DNA from: Vesta saturnalis
Taxonomy: Eukaryota > Arthropoda > Insecta > Coleoptera > Lampyridae
DNA length: 64,000 nt
Direction of reading: 5' to 3'
Assembly: GCA_036346205.1 (NCBI GenBank)
Contig: JARFJB010001982.1
Coordinates: 703,001 to 767,000 of the forward strand
Part shown: positions 20,975 through 31,309 of the stretch, piece after piece
How the letters are laid out: each line of letters begins with the position of its first letter
How positions within the stretch are numbered: position 1 is the first letter of the stretch
Program-made: the position numbers and the translations under genes
Notes under the pieces: generated by a model
Told to the model about the DNA's origin: nothing
What the model saw: the letters and a program-made list of their open reading frames with translations, nothing else
Databases searched by the model: none

Positions 20975-22775
20975 TGTTTTTGAAGATTTCTAAGCTTTCA
21001 TAACAATCAAGTTCGTTCTTATTACTAACATGTTTGATTAATGATTGCTTATCTACTACATGATTTTTATCAAACATATGTAGGGCTACGGCAGACTTGT
21101 CCCAACGTTTGTATTTTATATGAGCTAAATGTTCTTTAAAGCGAATTTTGATAGGTCATTTAGTTTGCCCCACATATATTTGTTCACAATTTTTACAACT
21201 AATTTTATAAATTCCCGACCTATCCTGCTTATCCACTTTATCTTTTGGATTGCCTAAAAGAGTTTGGAAAGGTTTAGATAGACCTTCTGTATAAGCAGGA
21301 TAGTTTAGATACTGTGTTTCTTTTTGCTATCTAGCGTTACCTAACGTAGTTACGTTCTTAACTTTCATCGTATGTGTTTGTTTCCTAACTATATTCATAA
21401 CCATTTCATCTGAAAACCCATTGTATGCAGCAATTCCTTTAATAGTACGCAACTCTTTATTATAAGTTTGAACTGAAAGAGGAAAATTAAGCAATCTATG
21501 AACCAAACAGTTAAAAGCCGCGAGTTTATGCTGTCTACAGTGATTTGAGTCGTTGGTTATGAATCTGTTAGTGCTAGTTTCCTTACGATAAATATCTATA
21601 TCTAGTTTACTACCATTTCTTGTTACCAGAGTATCAAGGAACAGAAGACTGTCATTTGCCTCTATCTCATAGGTAAATTTGATTGTCGGAAATATAGAAT
21701 TTCAAGTTTCTACAAAGTTTTCAACACTACAAATTTTAGTATTACGGATGGCATACACGTCGTCCACGTATCTAATCCAAACTCTAGAAAAATAAGGCAA
21801 ATCGCGTTTTAAGTCTGTCTCAAATTTACCCATGAATAGATTGGCTATAAGCGGAGATAAGCTATTGCCCATTGTCGTACCATGTTCTTGCTGGAAAAAT
21901 TGATAGTTAATTTTGAAAAATGTTTGTTTCATACAAAAATCAGTTAATTTAAGAAAATCTTCTACTTCTCAATCCTCCAAATAGTTTTGTTTTAAAACAT
22001 CTTCTAAATAAACTAAGGTTTGATCTATTGGAACGCTCGGAAACAGTGAACAAACGTAGAATGAGACTAAAATTTCATTTTCTGTAAGTTCAATGTTTTT
22101 AATTTTATCAATAAATTCATACGAATTTGCCACACTGAAGTTGGGCTGTTGGTAGGAGGTTATGAAATTTACTGGATAAGCATTTGGACAGCAGATAAGT
22201 GAATTAATACTAGAAACAATGGGTCGCATAGCATTACCTGGTTTATGGATCTTAGGCAAGCAATACATTCTAGGTAGCACCGGATTAGATACCGTTAGTC
22301 GAAACCTAAGAGAGTCATCTACAATTCATTTACATGCTAATAAAACCTTCCTAGTTGAAGTAATCATTTTAGGAAGAGGATCTTTGGTAATTACTAAATA
22401 AAAACCTGAATCTAAGAGTTCTTTGACTGAAGCAAAATAATCCTCTTTGTTTAAAATGACTACTTGATTGCCTTTATCTGCTTTGAGATAAAACAATTTT
22501 TACTTTTAAGATCTTTAACAATTCGAAGTTCTGAATGATTTAAGTTAAATTTTGACTCTTGTTGGACATTTCCCGAAATTTGAATTTTACTGGTTTGTCT
22601 AACGTACTTTCAGCAATTTTCATCCAATGATTTAATGGAACTTTCTATGCTTACTATGATTTTCTCAACCGGAGGTTTGTTAAAATTAAGATTATATTTC
22701 AAACCTTTATTTAACAAATCTATTTCTTCTTTGTTAAAAGTCTTCGAAGATATTTCTAATTAATATTGACATACA
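20975..22775 (-). pseudogene. PLE-2 left copy: Penelope RT and GIY-YIG endonuclease, broken
   Basis: Minus strand, in order: an N-terminal piece with FSKEEIDLLNKGL and IESSIKSLDENC-like sequence, CLPKIHKPGNAMRPIVSSIN, LVSFYVCSLFPSVPI (motif A, where Tyr replaces the usual catalytic Asp), QEHGTTMGNSLSPLIANLFM, WIRYVDDVYAI (motif C), TTLGNAR, and SGIYKISCKNCEQIYVGQ, a GIY-YIG nuclease with its CxxC pair. It ends near 20975 with DCYESLEIF. Several stops and frameshifts are present. It lacks the extreme N-terminal part that the right copy retains. Confidence 0.85.
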
Positions 22776-23206
22776 ATTTCTAAAAGATTACCGTACGTTA
22801 GATATTAATGTTGCTAGTAATTCAAATTCATATGCAGGTAAAAAATCGCTTGAATTTGCCAAGCGGAAATGGTTAGATTTAGAAATTAAATGTCATTATT
22901 CAAAACTAACAAAGTTAGAATTAGAGGCTTATGACTTACATTAAAAACTGGTAACAGGGTTAAATGCTAAGGAATTTGATGAGTGGATTACTTTTTTGCA
23001 TCACTTGGATGAGGTCATTGATCATAAAGATTTATACATCAGAAGAAATTGTCAAAATTATGTAGATTCAACAAACAAGTCAAGCAAAATGGTAATGCCA
23101 CAAACGAAGATATCGTTATTAACAAATCTTCTAAGACTTTTAGCAAAGAAGAAATAGATTTGTTAAATAAAGGTTTGAATATAATCTTAATTTTAACAAA
23201 CCTCCG
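22776..23206 (+). pseudogene. PLE-2 right copy, N-terminal part, broken
   Basis: The plus-strand frames contain KKSLEFAKRKWLDLEIK, KLTKLELEAYDL, DEWITFLHHLDEVIDHKDL, INKSSKTFSKEEIDLLNKGL and FNKPPLDKI. The last two match the N-terminus of the left copy. Stops and single-base shifts (near 22944, 23060 and 23190) separate it from the open frame downstream. It represents the PLE N-terminus upstream of where the left copy is truncated. Confidence 0.7.
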
Positions 23207-23716
23207 TTGGATAAAATCATATTAGGCATAGAAAGTTCAATTAAATCATTGGATGAAAATTGCAAAAAGAACGTAACGACGTTAGGTAATGCTAGAGAAC
23301 AAATAGAAATAGAGTATGTAAAGTTACCAAACTATCCTGCTTATACAAAAGGTCTATCTAAAATCTTTCCCAAAATTAATTTGAAAACAGTCACTACTGC
23401 AGATAATAGTTTGCAAACTCTTTTAGGCAATCCAAAAGATAAAGTGGATAAGCAGTATAGGTCGGGAATTTATAAAATTAGTTGTAAAAATTGTGAACAA
23501 ATATATGTGGGGCAAACTAAACGACCTATCAAAATTCGCCTTAAAGAACATTTAGCTCATATAAAACACAAACGTTGGGACAAGCCTGCCGTAGCCCTTC
23601 ATATGTTTGATAAAAATCATGTAGTAGATAAGGTATCATTAATCAAACATGTTAGTAATAAGCACGAACTTGATTGTTATGAAAGTTTAGAAATCTTCAA
23701 AACAAACAAATTCTAA
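23207..23716 (+). CDS. PLE-2 right copy: open GIY-YIG ORF with RT deleted
   Basis: An uninterrupted 169-codon frame starts in the PLE N-terminal region (SSIKSLDENC) and passes directly to NVTTLGNAREQ and a complete-looking GIY-YIG domain: SGIYKISCKNCEQIYVGQTK (about residues 88-107), RLKEHLAHIKHKRWDKPAV, HMFDKNHVV, and the end HELDCYESLEIFKTN. The whole reverse transcriptase present in the left copy is missing through an internal deletion that stays in frame. The CxxC and GIY/YVG residues expected for PLE endonucleases are intact. It is more likely a non-autonomous remnant than a functional gene, though the open frame is notable. Confidence 0.65.
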   Translation: MDKIILGIESSIKSLDENCKKNVTTLGNAREQIEIEYVKLPNYPAYTKGLSKIFPKINLKTVTTADNSLQTLLGNPKDKVDKQYRSGIYKISCKNCEQIYVGQTKRPIKIRLKEHLAHIKHKRWDKPAVALHMFDKNHVVDKVSLIKHVSNKHELDCYESLEIFKTNKF

Positions 23717-23830
23717 TGAATATTGATGATCAAGGACCTTTAGGCTACTCAGGACTCATTAAAGTTTGATAACTTTCACTTTCTCCAGATAAGCAATGGT
23801 ATATATGTTTCCTTTACTTCGCCCTAGCCG

Positions 23831-23871
23831 ACCGCTGATGATGATAGCGTAGCTATCGAAACGCGTTCGGT
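23831..23871 (+). ncRNA. Hammerhead-ribozyme-like motif, PLE-2 right terminus
   Basis: CTGATGA is at 23835-23841, stem II at 23843-23848/23852-23857, GAAA at 23858-23861, and the palindrome ACGCGT at 23861-23866. Predicted cleavage follows U23867 (a GUU triplet). Stem I is ACCG (23831-23834) with CGGT (23868-23871). It lies about 115 bp after the PLE stop codon on the coding strand, which fits known hammerheads in Penelope retroelements. The short stem III and the extra U at 23842 leave activity uncertain. Confidence 0.6.
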
Positions 23872-23964
23872 GTTTTTTAATTTTGTGTGGTACGTGGGCG
23901 TATTTTGTTTGTTACAGATCCTGCCACAGTTTCAGTGTTCTAGATTTTTCAAGATACATTACAA

Positions 23965-25746
23965 TGTAACTTAGGATAAATTAAGCAAATTATGGCCTAA
24001 TTAAACAGCCAGTAACGTATATTAGAAAAATATAAAAAAGGTGGAAACAAGATGTTATCACAATCTTGCTGAACGTTAATGCATCAATAACTATTGACAA
24101 AAAAAGCATTTATAGTTTTAAATAAATTTATGCCAATTCTTATTAGGTAATTATACACTTTGAAGAATGGGCTTAATTCTTCAATAAAATTAATTAAAAT
24201 CATGTTTTCAGTGTTTTGATTATGATAGGATAAATTTATTTATTAGTGTTAGTGTTAAATGTGAATTATCGAAATACAAAATGTAGCAAAGGTAACTGAA
24301 AAAAATTAAAAAGTAATTAAGAAACTTTTGTCTTTATAATTTAGTTCGTAATGAAAGCGTCTTTATAAAAAGCAATTGTTAAAAGTTTCTAATATGAATT
24401 TTCTTATTAAAATTTAGCAAAGTCTCTCAATGATTAATTTGAAAACTTCAAACGTTTTTAAATGTATTTGCAAAAAATTGTGCACTTTGTTAATTTTACT
24501 TTTTTTTTCCTTTAATCATATTTCGAATTTAATTGGGACTTTTATCTAAGAGAAAATTCAAATATATACAGCGAAGGCACATTAGAATGTTTATGAAATA
24601 AGGTGTATATACCTAGCATCATTTTGCTTGGAACTAATTTCCTAATTTAGTAGTAATTCCCTAACTGCAGTACTTACATGACAAATTAAGTTTATCGCTA
24701 ATGTGCTTCACACACGCAGAATGCTAATTAGGTAATCATTGATTGAATTGCTACGAACTCTAATCCCAATGCTGTACGTGTCGAATTTGCATATATTCAT
24801 AACATGTTTAAGTGATGTATGATTTACAAATCAATAGTGATGGTTGTACGTGTTTAAAGTGACGTAGGTACTGATTTATATTATCAAAGTACTCGTACCT
24901 ATATACAGTTTTGAATTGGAATATACTTTCCTAAAAACTTTGATATGTAGATATTTCTGCTTTATATGCTAAAATGAAATGATACCCAATTTGCATGCCA
25001 AGTAAAATTTATGTATGTAAAATATCATAGGTATATATAGGTATAAATGCTAAAATCACAATTAGTAACTAAAATGACAAATTGAAATACCCTTTTATAC
25101 GCTTTCACAATTGTAATTGCATAATTGCATACATAGAGTTGTAGATTCTCTTTTCATAATTCAAAACTTTGTACCTTCATTATATACAAAAAAAAATTAT
25201 AGAATTATAGAATTTAAAATTCCTATTAAAATGCTGAATCTTGTTTTGCATTTGATACATGCGAAATTATTTTGTGATAGCCGTATTAAAACAAATGTGA
25301 TGAGTGGTTCCTCCAAATATTCCAAAATTTGCATTACCAAACTTTGTAGTTTGGCAAATTAAAGTTTTTATGCTGATTTCGTTTTAGTTTAAAGTTTTTG
25401 TGTCTTTATTTTAGCGTGAGCATAAGCCTTAAGTGGATAGAAATCATATAGTGAAGGATAAACGATCTGTATTGTTTATAAAAAAGAATTAATATTATTA
25501 TTACGGCCACAATTACTCCTTTCACGAAAAAGAATTCAAATTGTGCTGAACGACGCGTAACTCTTACCCTTTCATACGGTGAAATAAATTCAATTAGCTG
25601 AAAATATAAGTATTGTGGTATACTTAATGCTAATATTAGTATATTAACATTAATATTGCTAAAAATGTGCTTACCTTACTCTACTGACGCTTTAACACAT
25701 ATAATTCATTTTTCTTTAAATAATGTATGTGGAAGTCAGCAATATA
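23965..25746. other. AT-rich sequence without recognisable gene
   Basis: No coding similarity, long repeat or structured element was recognised. The 23953-23964 copy of the PLE target duplication marks its left edge. Confidence 0.55.
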
Positions 25747-26413
25747 CAGAGTGATCAATCTCAAGTGTATACCACGTGATCAAAATGTTTAAGTTAGTAC
25801 CATTGATAGGTTGGTGAGAAGCTGTATTGCTCTAGCTACACTATACCTTTTCAACTTCAATTTCAGAAAAAGGAACTTCAATTTGGAAAATAATAAATTT
25901 AATTTGAGAAAAAGTAATTCCAGTTTAAGAAAAAGTAAGTTTAATTTAAAAAAAGGTAAATTTAAAAAGGTAACATCAATTTCAGAAAAAGTAAATTCAG
26001 TTTGCGAATATTTCATATTAAAAACAATATCTAGTATACTATGAATAAAAGTGAACGTCACCACAAATTTTTCATCTGAAAGTCAGCATTATTCGTAAGT
26101 AGTTGGCAGTATATCTGTGCTTTAACTAATAAAATATTAAAAATGGAAAATAGTGAAAATAATGGCGTAAGAAGACGTCGAGGAAAGTATGGTAAAGCCA
26201 GCGATGGTGCCCGCCAGCGTGTAATGAACGAGGCAGATATGGGTGGAAACTGGAAATTAGTAGCTAGAGCTAATGGGGTTCCATATGAAACTGCCTATAA
26301 TTGGATAAAGAAAGGAAATCCAAATAGGATGCAAAGAGCTGGTCAACGTCGCGTTAAAATTAGATATAGATTTTTGTCATACCACTACAGTACACTTGAG
26401 ATTGATCACGTTG
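25747..26413 (+). mobile_element. Small DNA transposon (Tc1/mariner type ends) with HTH ORF
   Basis: The inverted repeats are 23 bp, 25747-25769 and 26391-26413, beginning CARNGTGATCAATCTCAAGT and differing at 2 positions. Each end is flanked by TA (25745-25746 and 26414-26415). The interior holds a 21-bp tandem repeat and a 98-codon ORF. At 667 bp it is too short for a complete transposase, so it is probably an internally deleted, non-autonomous derivative. Confidence 0.75.
25856..26008 (+). repeat. 21-bp tandem repeat (about 7 units)
   Basis: Units follow the pattern AATTTNAGAAAAAGTAANTT, with one shortened unit near 25960. The period is a multiple of three, so one frame reads as heptads such as FNLRKSN. 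The block lies between the left inverted repeat and the HTH ORF. Confidence 0.85.
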
Positions 26414-26439
26414 TATGTAAAAATGATACACCAACTTAA
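26143..26439 (+). CDS. HTH protein of a DNA transposon, transposase N-terminus only
   Basis: The 98-codon frame starts at an ATG preceded by A-rich sequence (AATATTAAAA). A basic start with RRRRGKYGK leads to GNWKLVARANGVPYETAYNW, which looks like a helix-turn-helix of the Tc1/mariner/pogo type, with WKLVARA as helix 2 and YETAYNWIKKG as the recognition helix. No catalytic DDE/DDD domain follows; the frame runs through the right inverted repeat (26391-26413) and stops just outside. This suggests an internal deletion fused the DNA-binding domain to the terminus. It could encode a DNA-binding competitor of transposition, but that is inference. Confidence 0.55.
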   Translation: MENSENNGVRRRRGKYGKASDGARQRVMNEADMGGNWKLVARANGVPYETAYNWIKKGNPNRMQRAGQRRVKIRYRFLSYHYSTLEIDHVVCKNDTPT

Positions 26440-26449
26440 TTCGCTGACG

Positions 26450-26903
26450 TTAGGACGATAAGCATCCCTCCTAGGCTTTCCAAAGTTTTAGAAAAATCTT
26501 TTTACTCTCAATTAGAGCGTCATTTAGAGATGTTCAAAGACAATATCTCATCAGTAGCAGATAAATCGCGACTTAAGCTACTAGCACTCAGAATTCTCAA
26601 AAGCATTTGAATCAATAGATCAAAAACTCTTATTAGCTACCTTACATTATATTGGTGTCTCTCACGCCGTGCTCAGGTTATCTCAGAAGTCGTGTTCAAA
26701 ATGTTCACATTAACACGTCACATCGTATAATGAGTTCAGATTATAGAGCCGTAAAAAAAGGAGTTCCTCAAGGTTCCATATTAGGACCATTACTTTTCAA
26801 TCTATATATCTCAGACATAATCAATACTTTTGAAGTCATTAATGTCCACAGCTATGCTGATGATATACAGATTTATTTTTCTCTTGATAAGGCTACTATG
26901 TAG
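26450..26903 (+). pseudogene. LINE reverse-transcriptase fragment (jockey/CR1-like)
   Basis: Plus-strand frames read PPRLSKVLEKSFYSQLERHL, then after breaks KKGVPQGSILGPLLFNLYIS and VHSYADDIQIY (RT motifs B and C; YADD present). Motif A is decayed (KAFESI-like near 26600). The open part is 83 codons (26652-26903). Immediately downstream, sequence switches to a different LINE. Confidence 0.8.
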
Positions 26904-26910
26904 GAGTTTT

Positions 26911-27835
26911 TTTACGCAAGATTTACACAAATGTTAAAATTAAAGAATTATTTCCACAACAAAATAACGTCACTCCACCAAGCCGTCCTCAATGCGGATG
27001 CAGAATACACACCACTCAACTTAAGACAAGAAAACATACAAGCAGGCATACGTACTTTCACTAAGGACCAGAAATAAGAAGTATGGTCGAAGAAAACATT
27101 ACATGGCCACCACTATAACATCATGCAAAACCCGAATATTGTCATGTAAATGGCTCACAACAGGACAACTCTTTCCAGAGACAGAAGTATTCGTCCTAGC
27201 AATACAGGATAATGTGATAACCACTAAAAACTACAGGAAAGATATTATCAAAGAAATCACAGAACATATGCAGGAGATGCCATCAGTTCAAAGAAGCAAT
27301 AGACCACATAACAGGAGGATGCAAAATACTTGCTGGTACAAACTATACACACAGACATAATACAGCAGAAAAAATCGTACATTAAGAATTAGCACTTAAA
27401 CATCAACTCATACACACACCCCATATTACAAATACACACCCGAAAACATACTCGAAATTGAGCAATACAAATTATATTGGGACAGAACATTACGCACGGA
27501 TAAACCAGTCTTAAGCAACCGACCAGACATCACACTCACGAATAAAAGAGAGAATAAATCGTATTTAATAGATATCGTAACACCTAATGATACAAATGTC
27601 GCACAAAAGGAACAAGAAAAGATAAAAAATGCACACCTCTGGCCATCTAACTAAAAGAGCTCTGGAAACAAGAAACAGTTACAATAGTCACAGGTATTGC
27701 TGCTAAAGATTTCCTTAACTACCTCATAAAACTAGACATACACACATACATTCATACAAACATCCAAAAAGCAATCATACGTAAAACAGCAACAATAGTT
27801 AGAAAATTCCTACATGAGGAATAGAAGACCATGTG
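26911..27835 (+). pseudogene. LINE C-terminus with restriction-like endonuclease (R2/R4 superfamily type)
   Basis: The frames include SCKWLTTGQLFPETEVF, AIQDNVITTKNYRK, HITGGCKILAGTNYTHRHN (zinc-knuckle-like Cys/His region), EIEQYKLYWDRTL, and SNRPDITLTNKRENKSYLID, the RPD-x-D core of a PD-(D/E)XK-like restriction endonuclease used by R2/R4/NeSL-type LINEs. The end resembles ATIVRKFLHEE. No RT of the same family was found upstream. Frames are broken near 27070 and 27360-27480. These elements normally insert at specific sites such as rRNA genes; I see no such target here. Confidence 0.65.
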
Positions 27836-28098
27836 ACGTGGTCGAGACCCGTCACATGAACACTCAACCACAAAATGTGAGAAACAACAAAATAAAATTA
27901 ATCCTTAATTGATGTCTGTATACAAGTGTACTCACACACGTTAAACAAAGTGAGATAGAAATTGATACAATTCATTTACAATAAGTTGATCACAAGACAG
28001 ATATTCGTGATAACTGTAAAAAGCATGATATATCAGGAAATTTTTTACAATTTTTCTAAATTTCGTATCTTTAAATGGATTTCCGCACTATAAATTGG

Positions 28099-30060
28099 TC
28101 AATTTTGAGTTTTGGTGAAACGACAATATTTGACTCTTAAAGTATTGCGCGACCTGGTTTCATGCGAGTGTACGTCTGACTGTAAAGTGAAGTTCTTCAT
28201 ACTGTTTTTAACGTAGCAAACAGCTTCTAATATATCAATGCAAGGAAACGTTAATATTTTAGGGTTATTGAATAAATCTTTGCACCCTGTGCTAATACAA
28301 CGTAACCAACAACACCGAATCAAGGAAAAATAGGCATTTTTGGTAACTTTTAGCGAAATGCTATGAGATAGCTTGCGCAGTAAGTAGGTTGCCTTACTTC
28401 TTTTGCAAGCTACGTCGCTGTAATGCGAATTAAAGTTAAGAGTTACGTCCAGTACGCACCCCAAGAATTTAATACTGCTCGTGGTAACAGCTTCATAAGA
28501 TAATTCTTTAATGAAAAGATTAATTTCTCAGTTTTAGTCGTATTTAAAAATAAGTCGTTACGTTGACACCATTTCGAAATGCGCCTAATTGCTTCTTCAG
28601 AAACTTGATTTGCTACACCGTACGTAGTATGGCGGGCCATTATTGTAGTGTCATCAGCATACAGTAAGTAACTTACTTCATGCGTTAGTACATCTGGCAT
28701 ATCATTAATGTAAATTAAAAATAATACCGGACCGAGAATAGATCCTTGTGGTATTCCTCTTTTTAAACATATCTGTGATGACAGCGTCTTGTTAACAAGG
28801 ACCTTCTTACTTGTGTTACACAGATATGAAGCAATGATATTAATACTGTTTTCACTAAAATTATAAAGGGTCCGCAGTTTAAGAGGAAGTTGTGAATAAA
28901 ACACACTGTCGAAGGCCCTAAAAAGATTTAAAAAGCTGCCAATAGGGCAACAACTGTTTTCAAAACCGTCAAGTATACTATTGACAAGGTGGGCTATAGC
29001 TATAGCTGTGTTTTTATTTTTTCGGAAACCATATTGCATGTGAGAAAATGTTACGTTAACTTCAAAGTGTTCCATTACCTGATTACGAAGAATTTTTTCA
29101 ATAATTTTTGAATATATTGGTAGAATGGAAATAGGCCTAAAATTCTTTAAAACTCCGAGATTTTCTTTTTTTGGAATGGGGATCACTAAAGCAACTTTTA
29201 AAAGTTCAGGGTGACTGATTCTACAAAAATTCTAATATTGTACTTAATTATTTTAGAACTCGAATCATAAACATCTTTCGTATGACTGCTTTTTCAATAG
29301 CGCTTCTCGGACAATAGCTTGCAAAACTTGCCGAAACTCAAATTGATTACAAATTATCATTTGCAATTTAATTTGTTTTCTATATTCAGACTTGATATTA
29401 CGTAGCATTTTATGTAGATGATGCAATTTAGGTGTAAACCACTTGATTGACTTATCACGTCTTATAGTTTTTACTTTTTTAGTTTTATAACGTTCCAGGT
29501 ATGTTTGATAAAAGTTTTTAAAAAATATATCGAATTGGCTATTACCATCCAAAATATCCGATAACAAGAAATTCCAATTAAATGTAGAAAATAAATTAAA
29601 GAAGTTGATATTGTCTTAAGTGGTTATAGGATGAATTGTCGTAGAAACAAATTTATTTGATTCTTTTTTTATAGGTAAATTGACTACTTGACTACAGTAA
29701 TCCGATAGACCTGTTTCCAATACAGTGTTAGTAAAGTCATTCGTTGAGAAGTTAATGAATATGTTGTCTGTACAAGTGTTACCACAAGTAGATGGAAATG
29801 TCTAAACGAATCCAAAAGAATGTAGTAATTACATTAGAGTTTGTGTTTTATTATTATTACTGTGAACAAAAGGGATATTGAAGTCACCAGTCAGTACAGT
29901 ATTATATTGATTTAGAATTAATTCAAGTTTATCACAAAATATTTAAAAATCCAATCCCCACAGGAGACCTATAGGCAACAATAATTGCTGTGTTAGTTTT
30001 TAAAACAATTCCAGAAAACTCACAATGGACTTCAATAGCTGCTGCTGCTAATGGGTGAAG
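28099..30060 (-). pseudogene. APE-type LINE (CR1/jockey-like), EN and RT, broken
   Basis: Minus strand from about 30060: endonuclease fragments VAYRSPVG, VLTGDFNIPF and CTDNIFINFSTND, then a linker with KSIKWFTPKLHHLHKMLRNI. The RT is open from 29186 to 28443: FRPISILPIYSKIIEKIL, QYGFRKNKNTAIAIAH, SFLNLFRAFDSV (motif A, Asn where the catalytic Asp is expected), RGIPQGSILGPVLFLIYIND and YLLYADDTTI. After a frameshift the C-terminus (28464-28099) has GCVLDVTLNFNSHY and VHSHETRSRNTLRV. Two adjacent stretches of about 100 and 247 codons are still open, but the motif A change and frameshifts indicate an inactive copy. Confidence 0.85.
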
Positions 30061-30639
30061 AACCCAGTCAGTTAATGTCATCTAAAACACTTTTTTGTTT
30101 CAAATACCATTTATGCTACATTTTTGGATTATTTAAAAAATGTTAGTGCTACTTATGTTCAATTTCTTACACCAACGCTAACAGATTTGATGTATCATGA
30201 AAGTATACTTATAATCCTATCTAAGAAATTAAATAATTCGTAATAAACATGTAATTCCACAAATTGTAACATAAAAAAATGTATGTCGTTCTGGTCAAAA
30301 TTTAAATCGCATTACATTGCTTGCTGTCCAAATTTAAAGACTCATAAATTTTAAATTAATTAAGAGAAAGTTGGATAAATTGCAAATATTTTTAAATATC
30401 TTTAGAAATGAAGGATCGTAAACGATCAAGGATATAAATCTATAATGTTAGGCTTCAGGAACAGCCCTTAAATAATGTGAAAAATACACATCCAATAAAC
30501 GCTTTAATTCTTGGAAAAATTGTTATAATATCATCTGAATAAATTTTGTTCTTTTTTTTAAATGAAATTTTGAACTTAAAGCTAGTTTTAAAATATGGTT
30601 TTGTGTAAAATAAATTGAACATTAACGTTTTTTTTTAAG
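30061..30639. other. AT-rich sequence without recognisable gene
   Basis: Nothing was recognised between the start of the minus-strand LINE and dispersed repeat D2. Confidence 0.5.
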
Positions 30640-31300
30640 TTTACTATGTCATGCACGACATACATACTTATTTATGTAACACGTGCAAAAATTTCGTGTT
30701 TATTGCACGCGACGTGCATTTGACCAACAAGACCGAGCGCACTGAATACTTTTGTATGAGTTACATACAATATTTTTTCTACGTTCATACAAAAGGAAAA
30801 ATACAGTTTCACTAGATGACCATAAGTGTCGGCAAATAAAACATATTTTTTAATAATTTAATATTTAATTATGTTTTATTGTCATTGTTCGCGTGATTGG
30901 CAGGATCGTACATTTGAAGATATCCGATAGAGTGCGTACGAAACAACCTTTGTACACTAGATCGTAACAAAACACAACATTGTAGTGGTTGACATTTAAG
31001 TGTAAGTAATGGTTTAATAGTTATACAATGGTCTAATTACATTTTCTCTAAGCAATATCGTTTCAAAAAAGGAGATCAAAAATGCAATAACCTAAAGTAT
31101 TTATCTGTTCAAATGAAGTGTAGTTCTTTTGACAATCCATATTTTACTGACATTTCTACATTTGCTGTTGTACCTTTTAAATCAGCTTAGTACGCTTGCG
31201 TAGCATGCAATAAATTGTTATTGCACTAGTGCACTACATGAACTTTTTACACTAGGTATGACGCAAAAAGTGTTCGACTTTTGAATGAAGGTAAAAAATA
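30640..31300 (+). repeat. Dispersed repeat D2, first copy
   Basis: This stretch matches about 60490-61270 in the same order: CATACAATATTTTTTCTACG, TATTTTTTAATAAT, AATAACCTAAARTATTTA, ACCTTTTAAATCARCTTAGT and GCAAAAAGYG. It contains the palindrome TGCACGCGACGTGCA (near 30703). The family is unknown; the second copy follows the Crypton-like ORF at 60.2 kb. Confidence 0.65.
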
Positions 31301-31309
31301 TTTTAATTC

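Larger units (their letters stand above)
20651..23952. mobile_element. Composite Penelope-like element PLE-2: two copies in inverted orientation
   Basis: The left copy is on the minus strand (about 20651-22775) and the right copy on the plus strand (about 22776-23915). They meet 5' to 5', so both 3' ends point outward and form long inverted termini (about 20651-20860 and 23715-23915). Both termini contain AACAAACAAAATAC, a hammerhead-like motif and AAGGWCCTTGATCATC. The right end has about 37 bp of extra sequence before the flanking duplication. PLEs are known for inverted, partial and tandem arrangements and for small extensions at one end. A truncated SINE sits in the left terminus. Confidence 0.8.

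Noticed and set aside
25856..26008. CRISPR-like array
   Set aside because: The 21-bp units are contiguous without spacers, and the genome is eukaryotic.
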